Numbered from the stretch's first letter, positions 1 through 6,232 are shown. The stretch is 10,108 nucleotides of DNA from Thermoplasmata archaeon (GCA_030039135.1 JASHQN010000111.1:1-10108), one strand, 5' to 3'. A program made the numbers and translations. Notes: generated from the sequence alone by a model not told the origin.

Positions 1-189
1 CCACCGCTTCGGAGCCTTCACGCTTCCCGTGATCGAGAAGTCCCACTCATCGAGCGGGGTCTGCGGTGTCGGCCCGGCGGAAAGCACGGGGAATCCGCTC
101 TCGAGATGCTGTCCCGGTGGAAGGCGTCCGGAGACGTCGGCCTGCTGGCGCCGACCCTTGAAGCCGCGAGAGATGAACCCCCCGCTCAT
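1..189 (-). CDS. Sulfite oxidase-like molybdopterin oxidoreductase, N-terminal part (cut by window edge)
   Basis: Reading the minus strand from an ATG at 189 gives 63 codons without a stop up to the window edge. The peptide starts MSGGFISRGF, then RLPPGQHL (residues 22-29), FPVLSAGPTP (33-42) and a conserved-looking Trp (49). This order, xRxPPGQ followed by FPVLsaGPTP and a W-x-F strand, is the usual start of COG2041 sulfite oxidase-like proteins, which bind molybdopterin and transfer electrons to or from small substrates. The molybdenum-ligating Cys region lies beyond the window, so activity cannot be judged. No signal peptide or twin-arginine motif is seen at this start, suggesting a cytoplasmic protein. 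A GGGAG sequence lies about 10 bases upstream of the ATG. The gene is divergent from the RHH gene at 670. Family assignment is from memory of the N-terminal pattern. Confidence 0.8.
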   Translation of the reverse strand, partial: MSGGFISRGFKGRRQQADVSGRLPPGQHLESGFPVLSAGPTPQTPLDEWDFSITGSVKAPKRW

Positions 190-608
190 CCGCTCGGATC
201 TCCCGGAATCTACCGGGGTATTCAACGCCATCCCCCTCTAACCCGAATACGAGGAACTTCCCGCCGCGGGTCCAGCCCACCCGATCCCCCGCCGGGTCGC
301 CCGACAGTCGTCGTACCCGCGTCGACCGTCACCGCTTCGCCGCGGAAAAGCCCCACCGGACGGGGGATCCCCCGACCTCGAGAGTGTTGGCGTTCCATTC
401 CGTCGGTCCTCGGCAGCGGGGCGCTCGAGAGGAGCGTCGAACGTCTCATAGCAAAACCCTGCGGGCCCGGCGAACGTCGGCCGCCGCATCCAAGGGGTTG
501 AGGGCGACACCTCCTATCGTGACAGCGTGGCCTGTCGAAGTCGCGCGGCCGGACGCCAGTCTGTCATCAATCCGCTGGATGAGCGGAACGGGTTCGCAGA
601 CGCCTAGC
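190..608. other. Non-coding stretch with palindromes, no gene recognised
   Basis: This GC-rich stretch between two divergent genes has no reading frame with protein-like composition; the short ORFs are Arg/Pro/Ser-rich GC noise. It holds several short self-complementary elements: a CCCGG/CCGGG hairpin (202-217) in the leader of the minus-strand oxidoreductase, a perfect 14-base palindrome (361-374), a CGCTC/GAGCG stem with 5-base loop (422-436) and a GACAG/CTGTC stem with 6-base loop (521-536). I could not match it to a tRNA, 5S rRNA, SRP RNA or RNase P RNA by their conserved motifs. An unrecognised small RNA or a long control region is possible but unproven. Confidence 0.5.
361..374. repeat. 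Perfect 14-base palindrome
   Basis: CGGGGGATCCCCCG reads identically on both strands. It lies roughly mid-way between the divergent oxidoreductase and RHH genes. A palindrome of this length can be an operator or a hairpin stem, but in such GC-rich DNA it can also arise by chance. Confidence 0.6.
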
Positions 609-616
609 CACCAAGC

Positions 617-666
617 GTTAAACAGTTGTCCAACAATTATTAAGTAGGAGTTAATATCTGTTAAAC
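617..666 (+). promoter_or_regulatory. AT-rich promoter and repeated GTTAAAC elements before the RHH gene
   Basis: About 50 bases of AT-rich sequence stand out sharply from the GC-rich surroundings. ATTATTAAG (637-645) is a reasonable archaeal TATA box; its centre is 27-30 bases before the GTG at 670, which fits a leaderless transcript. The heptamer GTTAAAC occurs at 617-623 and again at 660-666, 43 bases apart (about four helical turns), with a degenerate GTTAAT at 650-655. A short TTGT/ACAA inverted repeat (625-635) lies between. Repeats flanking the promoter of an RHH gene are the arrangement expected for autoregulation; that role is inferred. Confidence 0.5.
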
Positions 667-669
667 GGC

Positions 670-1068
670 GTGCGAACCGCTCGGGCCGAAGCTCCAGCGA
701 CCCGATTCCTCGGCGTGCGCCTCACGCTCGAGGAAGAGGCGCTTCTCGAGCAGTTCCGATCGACGAACGAACTCCGGACTCGCTCCGACGCGGTGCGGGC
801 CCTCGTGCGCGCGGCGGCGGAGAGCCGTCCCGCGGACGTGGCGGTCCCGCCCACGCTGCGGAACGAGCTCGAGGAACTCGTCGAGGACGGCTACACCCGG
901 GATCTGGAGAGCGCGGTGACGCTCGTCCTGACCCTCGGGTTGAGCGAGCTCGGCCGGATTCACGCGGAACGGCTCGCCGCGCTACGCGATCACGCGCGGA
1001 GCTCGGCGGGCCGCCGGGAGAACCGGCGTCGGGCGGATCGCGAGGGACGGGGGCTCCTCGGGCGCTAG
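670..1068 (+). CDS. Tandem ribbon-helix-helix DNA-binding protein
   Basis: A 132-residue cytoplasmic protein predicted to bind DNA. Residues 11-50 look like one ribbon-helix-helix unit: a beta strand (TRFLGVRLT), then an acidic/leucine-rich helix, a turn with Arg-Ser-Asp, and helix AVRALVRAAAE. Residues 57-95 look like a second: strand VAVPPTL, helix RNELEELVEDGY, then helix ESAVTLVLTLGLSEL. Two RHH units in one chain would make a pseudo-dimer, as in TraY-type proteins. The tail (110-132) is strongly basic and may add DNA contacts. The start is GTG at 670, since a later GTG (715) would cut into the first strand. The AT-rich repeats just upstream are candidate sites for it. No toxin-like partner follows, so an antitoxin role is not supported. 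The two-domain reading is by eye. Confidence 0.75.
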   Translation: MRTARAEAPATRFLGVRLTLEEEALLEQFRSTNELRTRSDAVRALVRAAAESRPADVAVPPTLRNELEELVEDGYTRDLESAVTLVLTLGLSELGRIHAERLAALRDHARSSAGRRENRRRADREGRGLLGR

Positions 1069-1095
1069 GTCCCCAAGGGCGGGGTTGGTTGCAAC

Positions 1096-1323
1096 ATGGA
1101 GACGATCGGGAAGGCGTGGAGCGCGCGGAGCGGATTCATCTGTCGACTGTGCCGGCAGGACGCCAAGCATAATGAAGTGCTGCACATTTCCTATTGTCCC
1201 GTCCACGGTCTGAGCTCCCCGCTCGATGCGCTCCCGTGGCGGCCGGAGATGAGAGTATCCCGCGCCTCTACACCCGGACGGGCGACCGAGGCACCACCGG
1301 TCTCGCCGGTGGTGCGCGCGTAG
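1096..1323 (+). CDS. Doubtful small zinc-knuckle protein
   Basis: A 75-codon frame starting ATG. Its first 40 residues contain C16-x2-C19 and C34-x2-H37 within a stretch ending YCPVHG, spaced like a small zinc ribbon or knuckle. Codons in that half end mostly in G or C like real genes here. The second half is Pro/Ala/Arg-rich and runs, in another frame, over the first 88 bases of the cobalamin adenosyltransferase, where it is likely non-functional sequence. No clear promoter or Shine-Dalgarno site precedes it. It could be a real micro-protein with an overlapping tail, a gene whose 3' end has been eroded, or chance. I do not recognise a family. Confidence 0.3.
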   Translation: METIGKAWSARSGFICRLCRQDAKHNEVLHISYCPVHGLSSPLDALPWRPEMRVSRASTPGRATEAPPVSPVVRA

Positions 1324-1811
1324 ACAAGGACTCCCCCCGCATCCGCGCGTACGGCACGTTCGACGAGCTGGGCTCCGAGCTCGGCGTCGTCGACGCGAGC
1401 CTTCCCGAGTCGCTCGGCGACGTCCGTGCGGTGATCACCCGCCTCCAGCACGAGCTCTTCCTCGCCCAGAGCGAGCTTGCGGCCGCTCCCGGTGGCAAAG
1501 TGCCGGGCGCTCGGATCCAGCACCGGCACGTGCGCCGGTTGGAGGAGGATATCGATCGATTCGACGCCGCACACCCCGAGCTGCACAGCTTCGTGCTTCC
1601 CCGAGGCTCGCGCCCCGGAGCTGCGCTCCACGTCGCGCGAACGGTCGCCCGGCGGGCCGAACGCGAGTTGTGGGCGCTCCATCGGACCGAGCCGCAGCGT
1701 GAAGAGCTCCTCGCCTGGGCGAATCGCGTGAGCGATCTTCTTTTCGCGCTCGCCCTCGCGACGAACCACGCGCTCGGTGTGGCCGAGGTCGCGCCCGACT
1801 ACTCCGTGTAA
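1236..1811 (+). CDS. Cob(I)alamin adenosyltransferase, PduO type
   Basis: Transfers the 5'-deoxyadenosyl group of ATP to cob(I)alamin, forming adenosylcobalamin (coenzyme B12), in the cytoplasm. The 191-residue protein shows the PduO-family signatures: the ATP-binding LYTRTGDRGTTGL near the N terminus (11-23), RIRAYGTFDELGSELG (35-50), the Arg-rich helix segment around FVLPRGSRPG (119-128) with HVARTVARRAERE (132-144), and NRVSDLLFALA (163-173). Family members normally start a few residues before YTRTGD, so GTG at 1236 was chosen; an in-frame TTG at 1194 would add 14 unlike residues. No clear Shine-Dalgarno site precedes either start. GCATAATGA (1168-1176) is a possible TATA box giving a leader of about 38 bases. 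The ychF-type gene begins 21 bases downstream, so the two are probably cotranscribed. Confidence 0.9.
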   Translation: MAAGDESIPRLYTRTGDRGTTGLAGGARVDKDSPRIRAYGTFDELGSELGVVDASLPESLGDVRAVITRLQHELFLAQSELAAAPGGKVPGARIQHRHVRRLEEDIDRFDAAHPELHSFVLPRGSRPGAALHVARTVARRAERELWALHRTEPQREELLAWANRVSDLLFALALATNHALGVAEVAPDYSV

Positions 1812-1817
1812 CGCGCC

Positions 1818-1827
1818 GGGGAGGTGA
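1818..1827 (+). promoter_or_regulatory. Strong Shine-Dalgarno site deciding the YchF start
   Basis: GGGGAGGTGA matches the anti-Shine-Dalgarno end of archaeal 16S rRNA closely and lies 5 bases before ATG 1833. A GTG at 1824 in the same frame falls inside this site, so ATG 1833 is the better start. Confidence 0.75.
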
Positions 1828-1832
1828 GCGCC

Positions 1833-3029
1833 ATGGAGGTCGGGATCGTCGGAAAGCCGAACGTCGGGAAGTCGACGTTCTTCAACGCGCTCACCCTGCT
1901 CGACGCCCCGATGGCGCCGTACCCGTTCACGACGACGGTGCCGAACCGCGGCGTCGGGGCCGTGCGCGCGAAGTGTCCCCACCCCGAGAAGGGGACGCCC
2001 TGCGCGCCGGGGAACGCGAAGTGCGTTCACGGCGTGCGGTGGATACCGGTGAGCCTGGTCGACGTCCCCGGGCTCGTGCCGGGGGCGCACGAGGGGAAGG
2101 GGCTCGGGCACCGATTCCTCGACGACCTCCGTGCGGCGGACGGGTTCGTTCAGATCGTCGACCTTTCGGGAGCGACGGACGCGGAAGGGCGGATCGTGCC
2201 ACCCGGGAGCCACGACCCGGCGGAGGAGGTGAACTGGCTCGAAGTGGAGCTCGTCAGCTGGGTCGCGGAGATCCTTTCGCGCGACTACGAACGCCATGCG
2301 CGGTCGACCGAGCTCGACGGGAAGAAGGTCGAGGAGTTCCTCGCCCAGCGCCTCACCGGCCTCTCGATCCCGCCGCACGCGATCTCCGCGGCATTGCGAA
2401 CCGTACCGGTCGACCGGACGCACCCGTCGCGCTGGTCCGTCGAGGACCGTGTCGCGCTCGCGGGAGAGCTGTTGCGAGCGGCGAAGCCCCGACTCGTCGC
2501 GGCCAACAAATGCGACCGGGCCTCGAGCGAGGCGCTCCATGCACTCGCGCAGGAGGTCGCGCCTCTCCCGGCGGTCCCGACCTCGGCCGAGGCGGAGCTG
2601 ACCCTCCGTCGCGCGGCGCGGGCGGGGCTCGTCGAGTACGCGCCGGGCGACCCGTCGTTCACGATCCCCGAGCCATCTCGGCTCTCTCCCCCGCAGCAGA
2701 AGGCGCTCGAGGGGATCCGCGCGATCCTGAGCCACTGGGGCTCGACCGGCGTGCAGGGCTCGCTCGAGTCGATGGTGTTCGACCGCCTGCGCCAGATCGT
2801 GGTGTACCCCGTCGAGGACGAGACGCACTGGACGGACGGGCAGGGTCGGGTCCTTCCCGACGCGCTCCTCGTTCCGGCGGGCACGACCGCGAGCGAAGTC
2901 GCGTTCCGCGTCCACACCGACCTCGGCCGGAACTTCATCCGCGCGATCGACGGGCGCACGCATCGGGCGCTCGCCGCCGACCACGCGGTCGAGCCCAACT
3001 CGGTGATCCGGATCGTCGCGCGAAAGTGA
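1833..3029 (+). CDS. ychF: YchF/Obg-family P-loop NTPase with TGS domain
   Basis: A 398-residue cytoplasmic NTPase of the archaeal branch of COG0012 (Obg/YchF), proteins associated with ribosomes and often ATP-specific. Walker A GKPNVGKST is at 7-15, G3 DVPG at 77-80, G4 NKCD at 225-228 and G5 TSAEAE around 250-255. A Cys/His-rich insert (C48, C57, C64, H66) between G1 and G3 is typical of the archaeal form. A coiled helical region follows G3, and a TGS domain occupies about 320-398, ending in the hydrophobic strand VIRIVARK. Bacterial YchF proteins often carry NxxE at G4; the NKxD here leaves GTP or ATP preference open. Length is normal. It follows the adenosyltransferase by 21 bases with a strong Shine-Dalgarno site. 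It converges on mevalonate kinase with only 9 bases between stops. Confidence 0.93.
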   Translation: MEVGIVGKPNVGKSTFFNALTLLDAPMAPYPFTTTVPNRGVGAVRAKCPHPEKGTPCAPGNAKCVHGVRWIPVSLVDVPGLVPGAHEGKGLGHRFLDDLRAADGFVQIVDLSGATDAEGRIVPPGSHDPAEEVNWLEVELVSWVAEILSRDYERHARSTELDGKKVEEFLAQRLTGLSIPPHAISAALRTVPVDRTHPSRWSVEDRVALAGELLRAAKPRLVAANKCDRASSEALHALAQEVAPLPAVPTSAEAELTLRRAARAGLVEYAPGDPSFTIPEPSRLSPPQQKALEGIRAILSHWGSTGVQGSLESMVFDRLRQIVVYPVEDETHWTDGQGRVLPDALLVPAGTTASEVAFRVHTDLGRNFIRAIDGRTHRALAADHAVEPNSVIRIVARK

Positions 3030-3038
3030 TCGGCGCCG

Positions 3039-4022
3039 TCAGCCCGCCGGCGCCTCGTTCGCGAGGCTGACCCCGCTCGGCGCCGCGCGCACGACGAACG
3101 GGAGGCCCCCGGCGCGCGCGAGCCGTCGTACGAGGTCGGTCTCCTCGCCGGGCTTCGGGAGCGCCACGATCGAGCCGCCCGCGCCGGCTCCGGTGAGCTT
3201 GGCCGCTTGAGCGGCTGGCCCCGCGGCCTCGATCAGCGCCTCGAGCCGGGGGTGGGAGACGCCCACCTCGCGCAGCAGCTCCTGGTTCCTCGTCATCAGC
3301 TCCGCGACGCGGGCGCGATCGCCCGAGCCGACCGCATCGATCCCTTCCTCGGCCACCCGGCGGAACTCCGCGAGGAGGGCCGGGCCGTCGGGCCGCGAAA
3401 GGCGCTGGCCGACGGCCCGCACCGCGTCCGCGGTCGATCGGGGGATTCCCGAGTGGGCGACGACCCAGAGCCAGCCGGGGTCTTCGACGCGTCGGACCTC
3501 CCAGCGTCGGTCCCCATCCCGTACCGTCCAGAGCGGATCGCCGGAGCCGCCGTTGACGGCAAGGAAGCCTCCGCCGATCACGGCCGCGGTGTCGCCCGGG
3601 CTCCCCACGCCCTGAGCCCCCCGCTCGATCTGGAAGCTCCTCTCCGCGAGGGTCGGCCGGTCGATTCCCCCGGTCGCCGCGCCGAGGCCGGCGGCCAGCG
3701 CGGCCACGAACGCGGCCGACGAACCGAGCCCGGCCGCCCTCGGGATGCGGGAGAGCGCTCGCACCTCGATCGGCCCGCCCCCCGCCCAGAGGCTATCGAG
3801 CGCCTGCGCGAAGTACCGGTTGCGGGTCCGCGCCTCGGCGTCGCCGTTGAGGCGGGTGACGGCACCGGGGGCCACATAGACCTGCGTCTCGAGATCGAGC
3901 GCGAAGAGGAGCTCCGGCGCCCCGTGGACGACCGCATGCTCGCCGAAGACGATGCACTTTCCCGGTGCGCGCACGGCGACCGGGAGCGGATGGGCCGGGA
4001 TGGCGGGAAGGGCCTCGCCCAT
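3039..4022 (-). CDS. mvk: Mevalonate kinase (GHMP kinase family)
   Basis: Phosphorylates mevalonate with ATP to 5-phosphomevalonate, a step in making isoprenoid membrane lipids. The 327-residue protein has all three GHMP motifs: APGKCIVFGEHAVVHG (19-34), the phosphate loop GLGSSAA (98-104), and KLTGAGAGGS (275-284). In place of the common PSGID segment it has GSPGDTAA (140-147), placing a likely catalytic Asp at 144; similar S-P-x-D-T variants occur in other archaeal mevalonate kinases. The start is ATG at 4022, whose A is also the last base of the aTrm56 TGA stop (TGATG), so translation is probably coupled. The frame stays open upstream to 4346, but that part lies over aTrm56, is Arg/Pro/Ser-rich and is not used. 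It is the last gene of the minus-strand cluster. Confidence 0.93.
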   Translation of the reverse strand: MGEALPAIPAHPLPVAVRAPGKCIVFGEHAVVHGAPELLFALDLETQVYVAPGAVTRLNGDAEARTRNRYFAQALDSLWAGGGPIEVRALSRIPRAAGLGSSAAFVAALAAGLGAATGGIDRPTLAERSFQIERGAQGVGSPGDTAAVIGGGFLAVNGGSGDPLWTVRDGDRRWEVRRVEDPGWLWVVAHSGIPRSTADAVRAVGQRLSRPDGPALLAEFRRVAEEGIDAVGSGDRARVAELMTRNQELLREVGVSHPRLEALIEAAGPAAQAAKLTGAGAGGSIVALPKPGEETDLVRRLARAGGLPFVVRAAPSGVSLANEAPAG

Positions 4023-4591
4023 CAGCGGCCTCGTCGCCGGACGATCTTCTTGCCTCGGGCTCGAGGAACGATCGCCTGACGTGCGCGGGACCGTCGGCTC
4101 GCCGGAGGGATGCCGCCGAGCCGATCGAGGACGACCGCGACCGCCGCCACCTCGCTGTGGGGTTGATGGCCGACCGCGACGTTGAGGTCGGAGAGCCGAT
4201 AGAGATCCGGCGGCACCTTCGCCCCTCCGACCACGAGCAGGACGTCGGGCGAACGCCGGATCCGCGGAAGGACACGATCGAGCGGGAGCCCGTACATCGT
4301 GAGGTGGACGACCAGTCCCCCGTACGAGCGGATCACGCTCTTCCAATCTTCGACGCCGACGATCTCAAACCCCTCGCCCCACGACCGCCCGACGGCGGCG
4401 ATCCGGGCGGCGAGGGCGGGGTCCGGTGGGTGGAGGTACATGCGCCGGGCGCCGAGCGCCCGTGCCGCGAGCGCGAGATGGGTGGTGAGCCGAGGGTCCC
4501 GACCCGCGCGGTGGCCCACTCGGAGGACCGAGACCGCCGGAGCGCCGCTAGGCGCTCGCGTCGGCCTGGAACCGCTCGATCCGGTGACCAC
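4022..4591 (-). CDS. trm56: tRNA (cytidine-56-2'-O)-methyltransferase, aTrm56
   Basis: Methylates the ribose of C56 in the T-loop of archaeal tRNAs using S-adenosylmethionine; a SPOUT-fold enzyme specific to Archaea. The signature VLRVGHRAGRDPRLTTH (22-38) is the hallmark N terminus of the family. The C-terminal half holds the knotted SAM-binding region: LLVVGGAKVPPDLYRL (118-133) and VAVGHQPHSEVAA (138-150). The 189-residue frame begins at GTG 4591, overlapping the upstream regulator by 44 bases. Family members usually begin only one to a few residues before the VLRVGHR strand, so the first ~18 residues look like an extension, yet no ATG, GTG or TTG lies closer. The basic tail (166-189) may contact tRNA. 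The stop overlaps the mevalonate kinase start by one base. Confidence 0.92.
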   Translation of the reverse strand: MVTGSSGSRPTRAPSGAPAVSVLRVGHRAGRDPRLTTHLALAARALGARRMYLHPPDPALAARIAAVGRSWGEGFEIVGVEDWKSVIRSYGGLVVHLTMYGLPLDRVLPRIRRSPDVLLVVGGAKVPPDLYRLSDLNVAVGHQPHSEVAAVAVVLDRLGGIPPASRRSRARQAIVPRARGKKIVRRRGR

Positions 4592-5075
4592 GGTACTCCA
4601 GCTTCTCGGAACGCTTCACGAGCCCCTTGAGCCGCGTCGGCGACATCCCGAGCTCCTCGGCCACGTCGGAGAAGAACCGACCCTCGGGGCCGACCGCATC
4701 GTAGATCTTCTGCTCGATCTTGGCGTACTCTCTCGGGCTCATCATCGCGATCGCGAGCACTTCCGAGACCTCGGCGAGGGGGCTCGTCGTGTTGACGTTG
4801 ATCGTCGAGTAGTAGAAGTGGTAGCTCTTCTCGGGTTGCTTACGTCCCTCGCGGGCGACCCAGCGGGTGTCGATGAGGCGCAGCTTCTCGAAGAAGCTGA
4901 GCGCCTTCAGACCCTCCTGGCCGAACTCGCGCTCGATGTCCTCGCCCGTGAGCCAGCTCTCCCCGAGCCGCTGAACGAGTTTCAGCTTGACCGGCGAGTC
5001 GACCGCCCTCAAGATGGAGACGAGGTCGCTCACGTCGTTGACGACCTTGATCCGATGGACCGATGCCGACAACAT
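4548..5075 (-). CDS. Two-HTH archaeal transcriptional regulator (COG1777/ArsR-like)
   Basis: A 175-residue predicted transcription factor. Residues about 12-72 form an ArsR-like winged helix (SPVKLKLVQRL, then TGEDIEREFGQEGLKALSFF, then LRLIDTRWV), followed by a strand pair rich in Tyr (YHFYYSTINVN, 85-95). The C terminus carries a second HTH, FFSDVAEELGMSPTRLKGLVKR (134-155). This two-HTH layout resembles COG1777, a regulator family found in archaea beside translation genes; its DNA targets and ligand are unknown. ATG at 5075 is used. An in-frame GTG at 5081 overlaps the Nop10 stop as GTGA and is an equally plausible start, adding two residues. Its position inside a translation operon suggests a role in growth-linked control, which is inference. 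Confidence 0.8.
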   Translation of the reverse strand: MLSASVHRIKVVNDVSDLVSILRAVDSPVKLKLVQRLGESWLTGEDIEREFGQEGLKALSFFEKLRLIDTRWVAREGRKQPEKSYHFYYSTINVNTTSPLAEVSEVLAIAMMSPREYAKIEQKIYDAVGPEGRFFSDVAEELGMSPTRLKGLVKRSEKLEYRGHRIERFQADASA

Positions 5076-5077
5076 TC

Positions 5078-5263
5078 TCACGTCCCGCGGTCCGTTCCCG
5101 GACGGGTCGCTTGGGTCAGCATACGCCGGTACTTCCCGTACCGGTCGGTCGGACTGAACCGCGCCGGATGCGGAGTACGGGTCTCGGCCCCGCAGTCCGG
5201 GCACTTCGCGCGCAGCGTGTACCGTCCACACTCCCGGCAGACGCGGAGCAGCGACTCGGTCAT
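5078..5263 (-). CDS. nop10: H/ACA RNP component Nop10
   Basis: A 61-residue protein that, with Cbf5, Gar1 and L7Ae, forms the RNA-guided pseudouridylation complex modifying rRNA and tRNA. The N-terminal zinc ribbon is intact (C9, C12, C21, C24). The conserved Nop10 segment PARFSPTDRYGKYRR (33-47), which packs on Cbf5, is complete. ATG 5263 overlaps the aIF2-alpha stop as ATGA, and the TGA stop overlaps a possible GTG start of the downstream regulator. Length matches the family. Gene order eL42-eS27-aIF2alpha-Nop10 is widely conserved in Archaea. Confidence 0.95.
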   Translation of the reverse strand: MTESLLRVCRECGRYTLRAKCPDCGAETRTPHPARFSPTDRYGKYRRMLTQATRPGTDRGT

Positions 5264-6036
5264 GCGCGGACGAACGAGCCCTCCCCGCCGGCGGCGGTGA
5301 TCGACTTGATCGCAGCATCCGTGGCGCGCTTCAGGGTCTCCTCGGCCTGCTTGTACTGGCCCGCGGTGACGCGAACGCGGTACTTCGGCGCGCCGACGTA
5401 GTGCACCTCGACCGCGGCCGGATCGACCTTCTCCGCGGCCTGGAGAGCGGCCCGGACGTGCTCGACACCGTCCGGTGTCGGGTCCGAGACCGAGAGGGTG
5501 CCGAGGATCGTCACGCGGGGCGGGACGATGTTCTCCCGCGCGACCTTTAGGAACGCGGTGACCCACGGGGCCTTCTCGTTCTCCTTCTGGAACCGCTTCG
5601 CGTCCGCCGAGGCGATCTCGAACGCCGCGAAGAGCGAGCCGTACCGCTCGACCAGCGTCGCCCCGAAGAGATCGCTCGCCTGGTCCGGGGTGATCTTCAG
5701 CCCCTGGGCGACCTGCTCGACGAGCCGGAGCGCTCGCCCTTCGTTCTTCCACTGCTGAACCTTCTCGCGCCGCTGATGGTCGTTGATCCGCTTCAGCGAC
5801 AGATCGATCTGGTTCTTCGACGGATCGACCCGAAGGACCCGCGCGACGATCTTCTGGCCTTCCCGAATGTGATCGCGAATGTACTTGACCCAGCCGGTCG
5901 CGACCTCCGATAGGTGGATGAACGCCTCCCGCGCTCCATACTCGTCCAGCGTGACGAACGCCCCGAAGTTACGGATCGAGGTGACGGTCCCGATGACGAG
6001 GTCGCCCTCGTCGGGGTACTCCGCGCGCAACGGCAT
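5260..6036 (-). CDS. Translation initiation factor aIF2, alpha subunit
   Basis: Part of the heterotrimeric aIF2 that brings initiator Met-tRNA to the small ribosomal subunit. The 258-residue protein has the three expected parts. An S1/OB domain (about 8-85) includes GTVTSIRNFGAFVTL and AFIHLSEVATGWV. A helical domain follows (about 86-170: QRREKVQQWKNEGRA, ITPDQASDLFG). The C-terminal alpha-beta domain that binds the gamma subunit ends VHYVGAPKYRVRVTAGQYKQAEETL (about 211-235). ATG 6036 gives the family's usual start, MPLRAEYPDEGDLV; the frame open further upstream overlaps eS27 and is not used. It starts 19 bases after the eS27 stop and overlaps Nop10 by four bases. Confidence 0.95.
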   Translation of the reverse strand: MPLRAEYPDEGDLVIGTVTSIRNFGAFVTLDEYGAREAFIHLSEVATGWVKYIRDHIREGQKIVARVLRVDPSKNQIDLSLKRINDHQRREKVQQWKNEGRALRLVEQVAQGLKITPDQASDLFGATLVERYGSLFAAFEIASADAKRFQKENEKAPWVTAFLKVARENIVPPRVTILGTLSVSDPTPDGVEHVRAALQAAEKVDPAAVEVHYVGAPKYRVRVTAGQYKQAEETLKRATDAAIKSITAAGGEGSFVRA

Positions 6037-6055
6037 ACCCGCCCAGATCCCCGGC

Positions 6056-6232
6056 CTAGCCCGTGAGCGAGCGAACGAGCTCGCCCCGGAGCTTCGCGAG
6101 GCCGCCCGTTGGAGTAGCGAGCGTCGCGCCACAAACGCCGCAGTTCACGACGGTCGCCGGCCGGCTGAAGACGGTCTGCTCGGTCGAGCAGTCCGGGCAC
6201 TTGACGACCCAGAATGGAGAGGGACCTCGCAT
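6056..6232 (-). CDS. rps27e: 30S ribosomal protein eS27
   Basis: A 58-residue zinc-ribbon protein of the small ribosomal subunit, shared by Archaea and eukaryotes. The four zinc ligands are C12, C15, C31 and C34, within FWVVKCPDC and VVNCGVCG, and the family segment TEQTVFSRPATVV is present. ATG 6232 is preceded by GAGGA (6245-6241) at 8 bases, part of which overlaps the eL42 stop codon, so translation of the two is probably linked. Slightly short, but complete at both ends for the archaeal family. Confidence 0.93.
   Translation of the reverse strand: MRGPSPFWVVKCPDCSTEQTVFSRPATVVNCGVCGATLATPTGGLAKLRGELVRSLTG

Noticed and set aside
580..605. GGGTTCGCAGACGCC resembling a tRNA T-arm
   Set aside because: The loop lacks the TTCRA pattern, the flanks do not pair, and there is no acceptor or anticodon stem around it.
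190..669. RNase P RNA, SRP RNA or 5S rRNA in the long gap
   Set aside because: None of the conserved core motifs of these RNAs could be found on either strand.
1194..1235. Earlier TTG start for the cobalamin adenosyltransferase
   Set aside because: It adds 14 residues unlike the family N terminus and has no better ribosome binding site than GTG 1236.
1191..2984. 597-codon open frame on the minus strand
   Set aside because: It lies antisense to the adenosyltransferase and YchF genes, is Arg/Asp/Val/His-rich without domain motifs, and reflects the mirror of GC-rich codons.
1973..3070. 365-codon open frame on the plus strand inside the YchF gene
   Set aside because: Arg/Gly/Ala/Pro-rich translation in a shifted frame of a clearly real gene; no recognisable fold.
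4023..4346. N-terminal fusion domain on mevalonate kinase
   Set aside because: The upstream open frame overlaps aTrm56, is Arg/Pro/Ser-rich, and ATG 4022 fits both the family start and the stop/start overlap.
3207..5300. Long plus-strand frames opposite mevalonate kinase, aTrm56 and the two-HTH regulator
   Set aside because: All are antisense to genes with strong family signatures and have low-complexity GC-driven composition.
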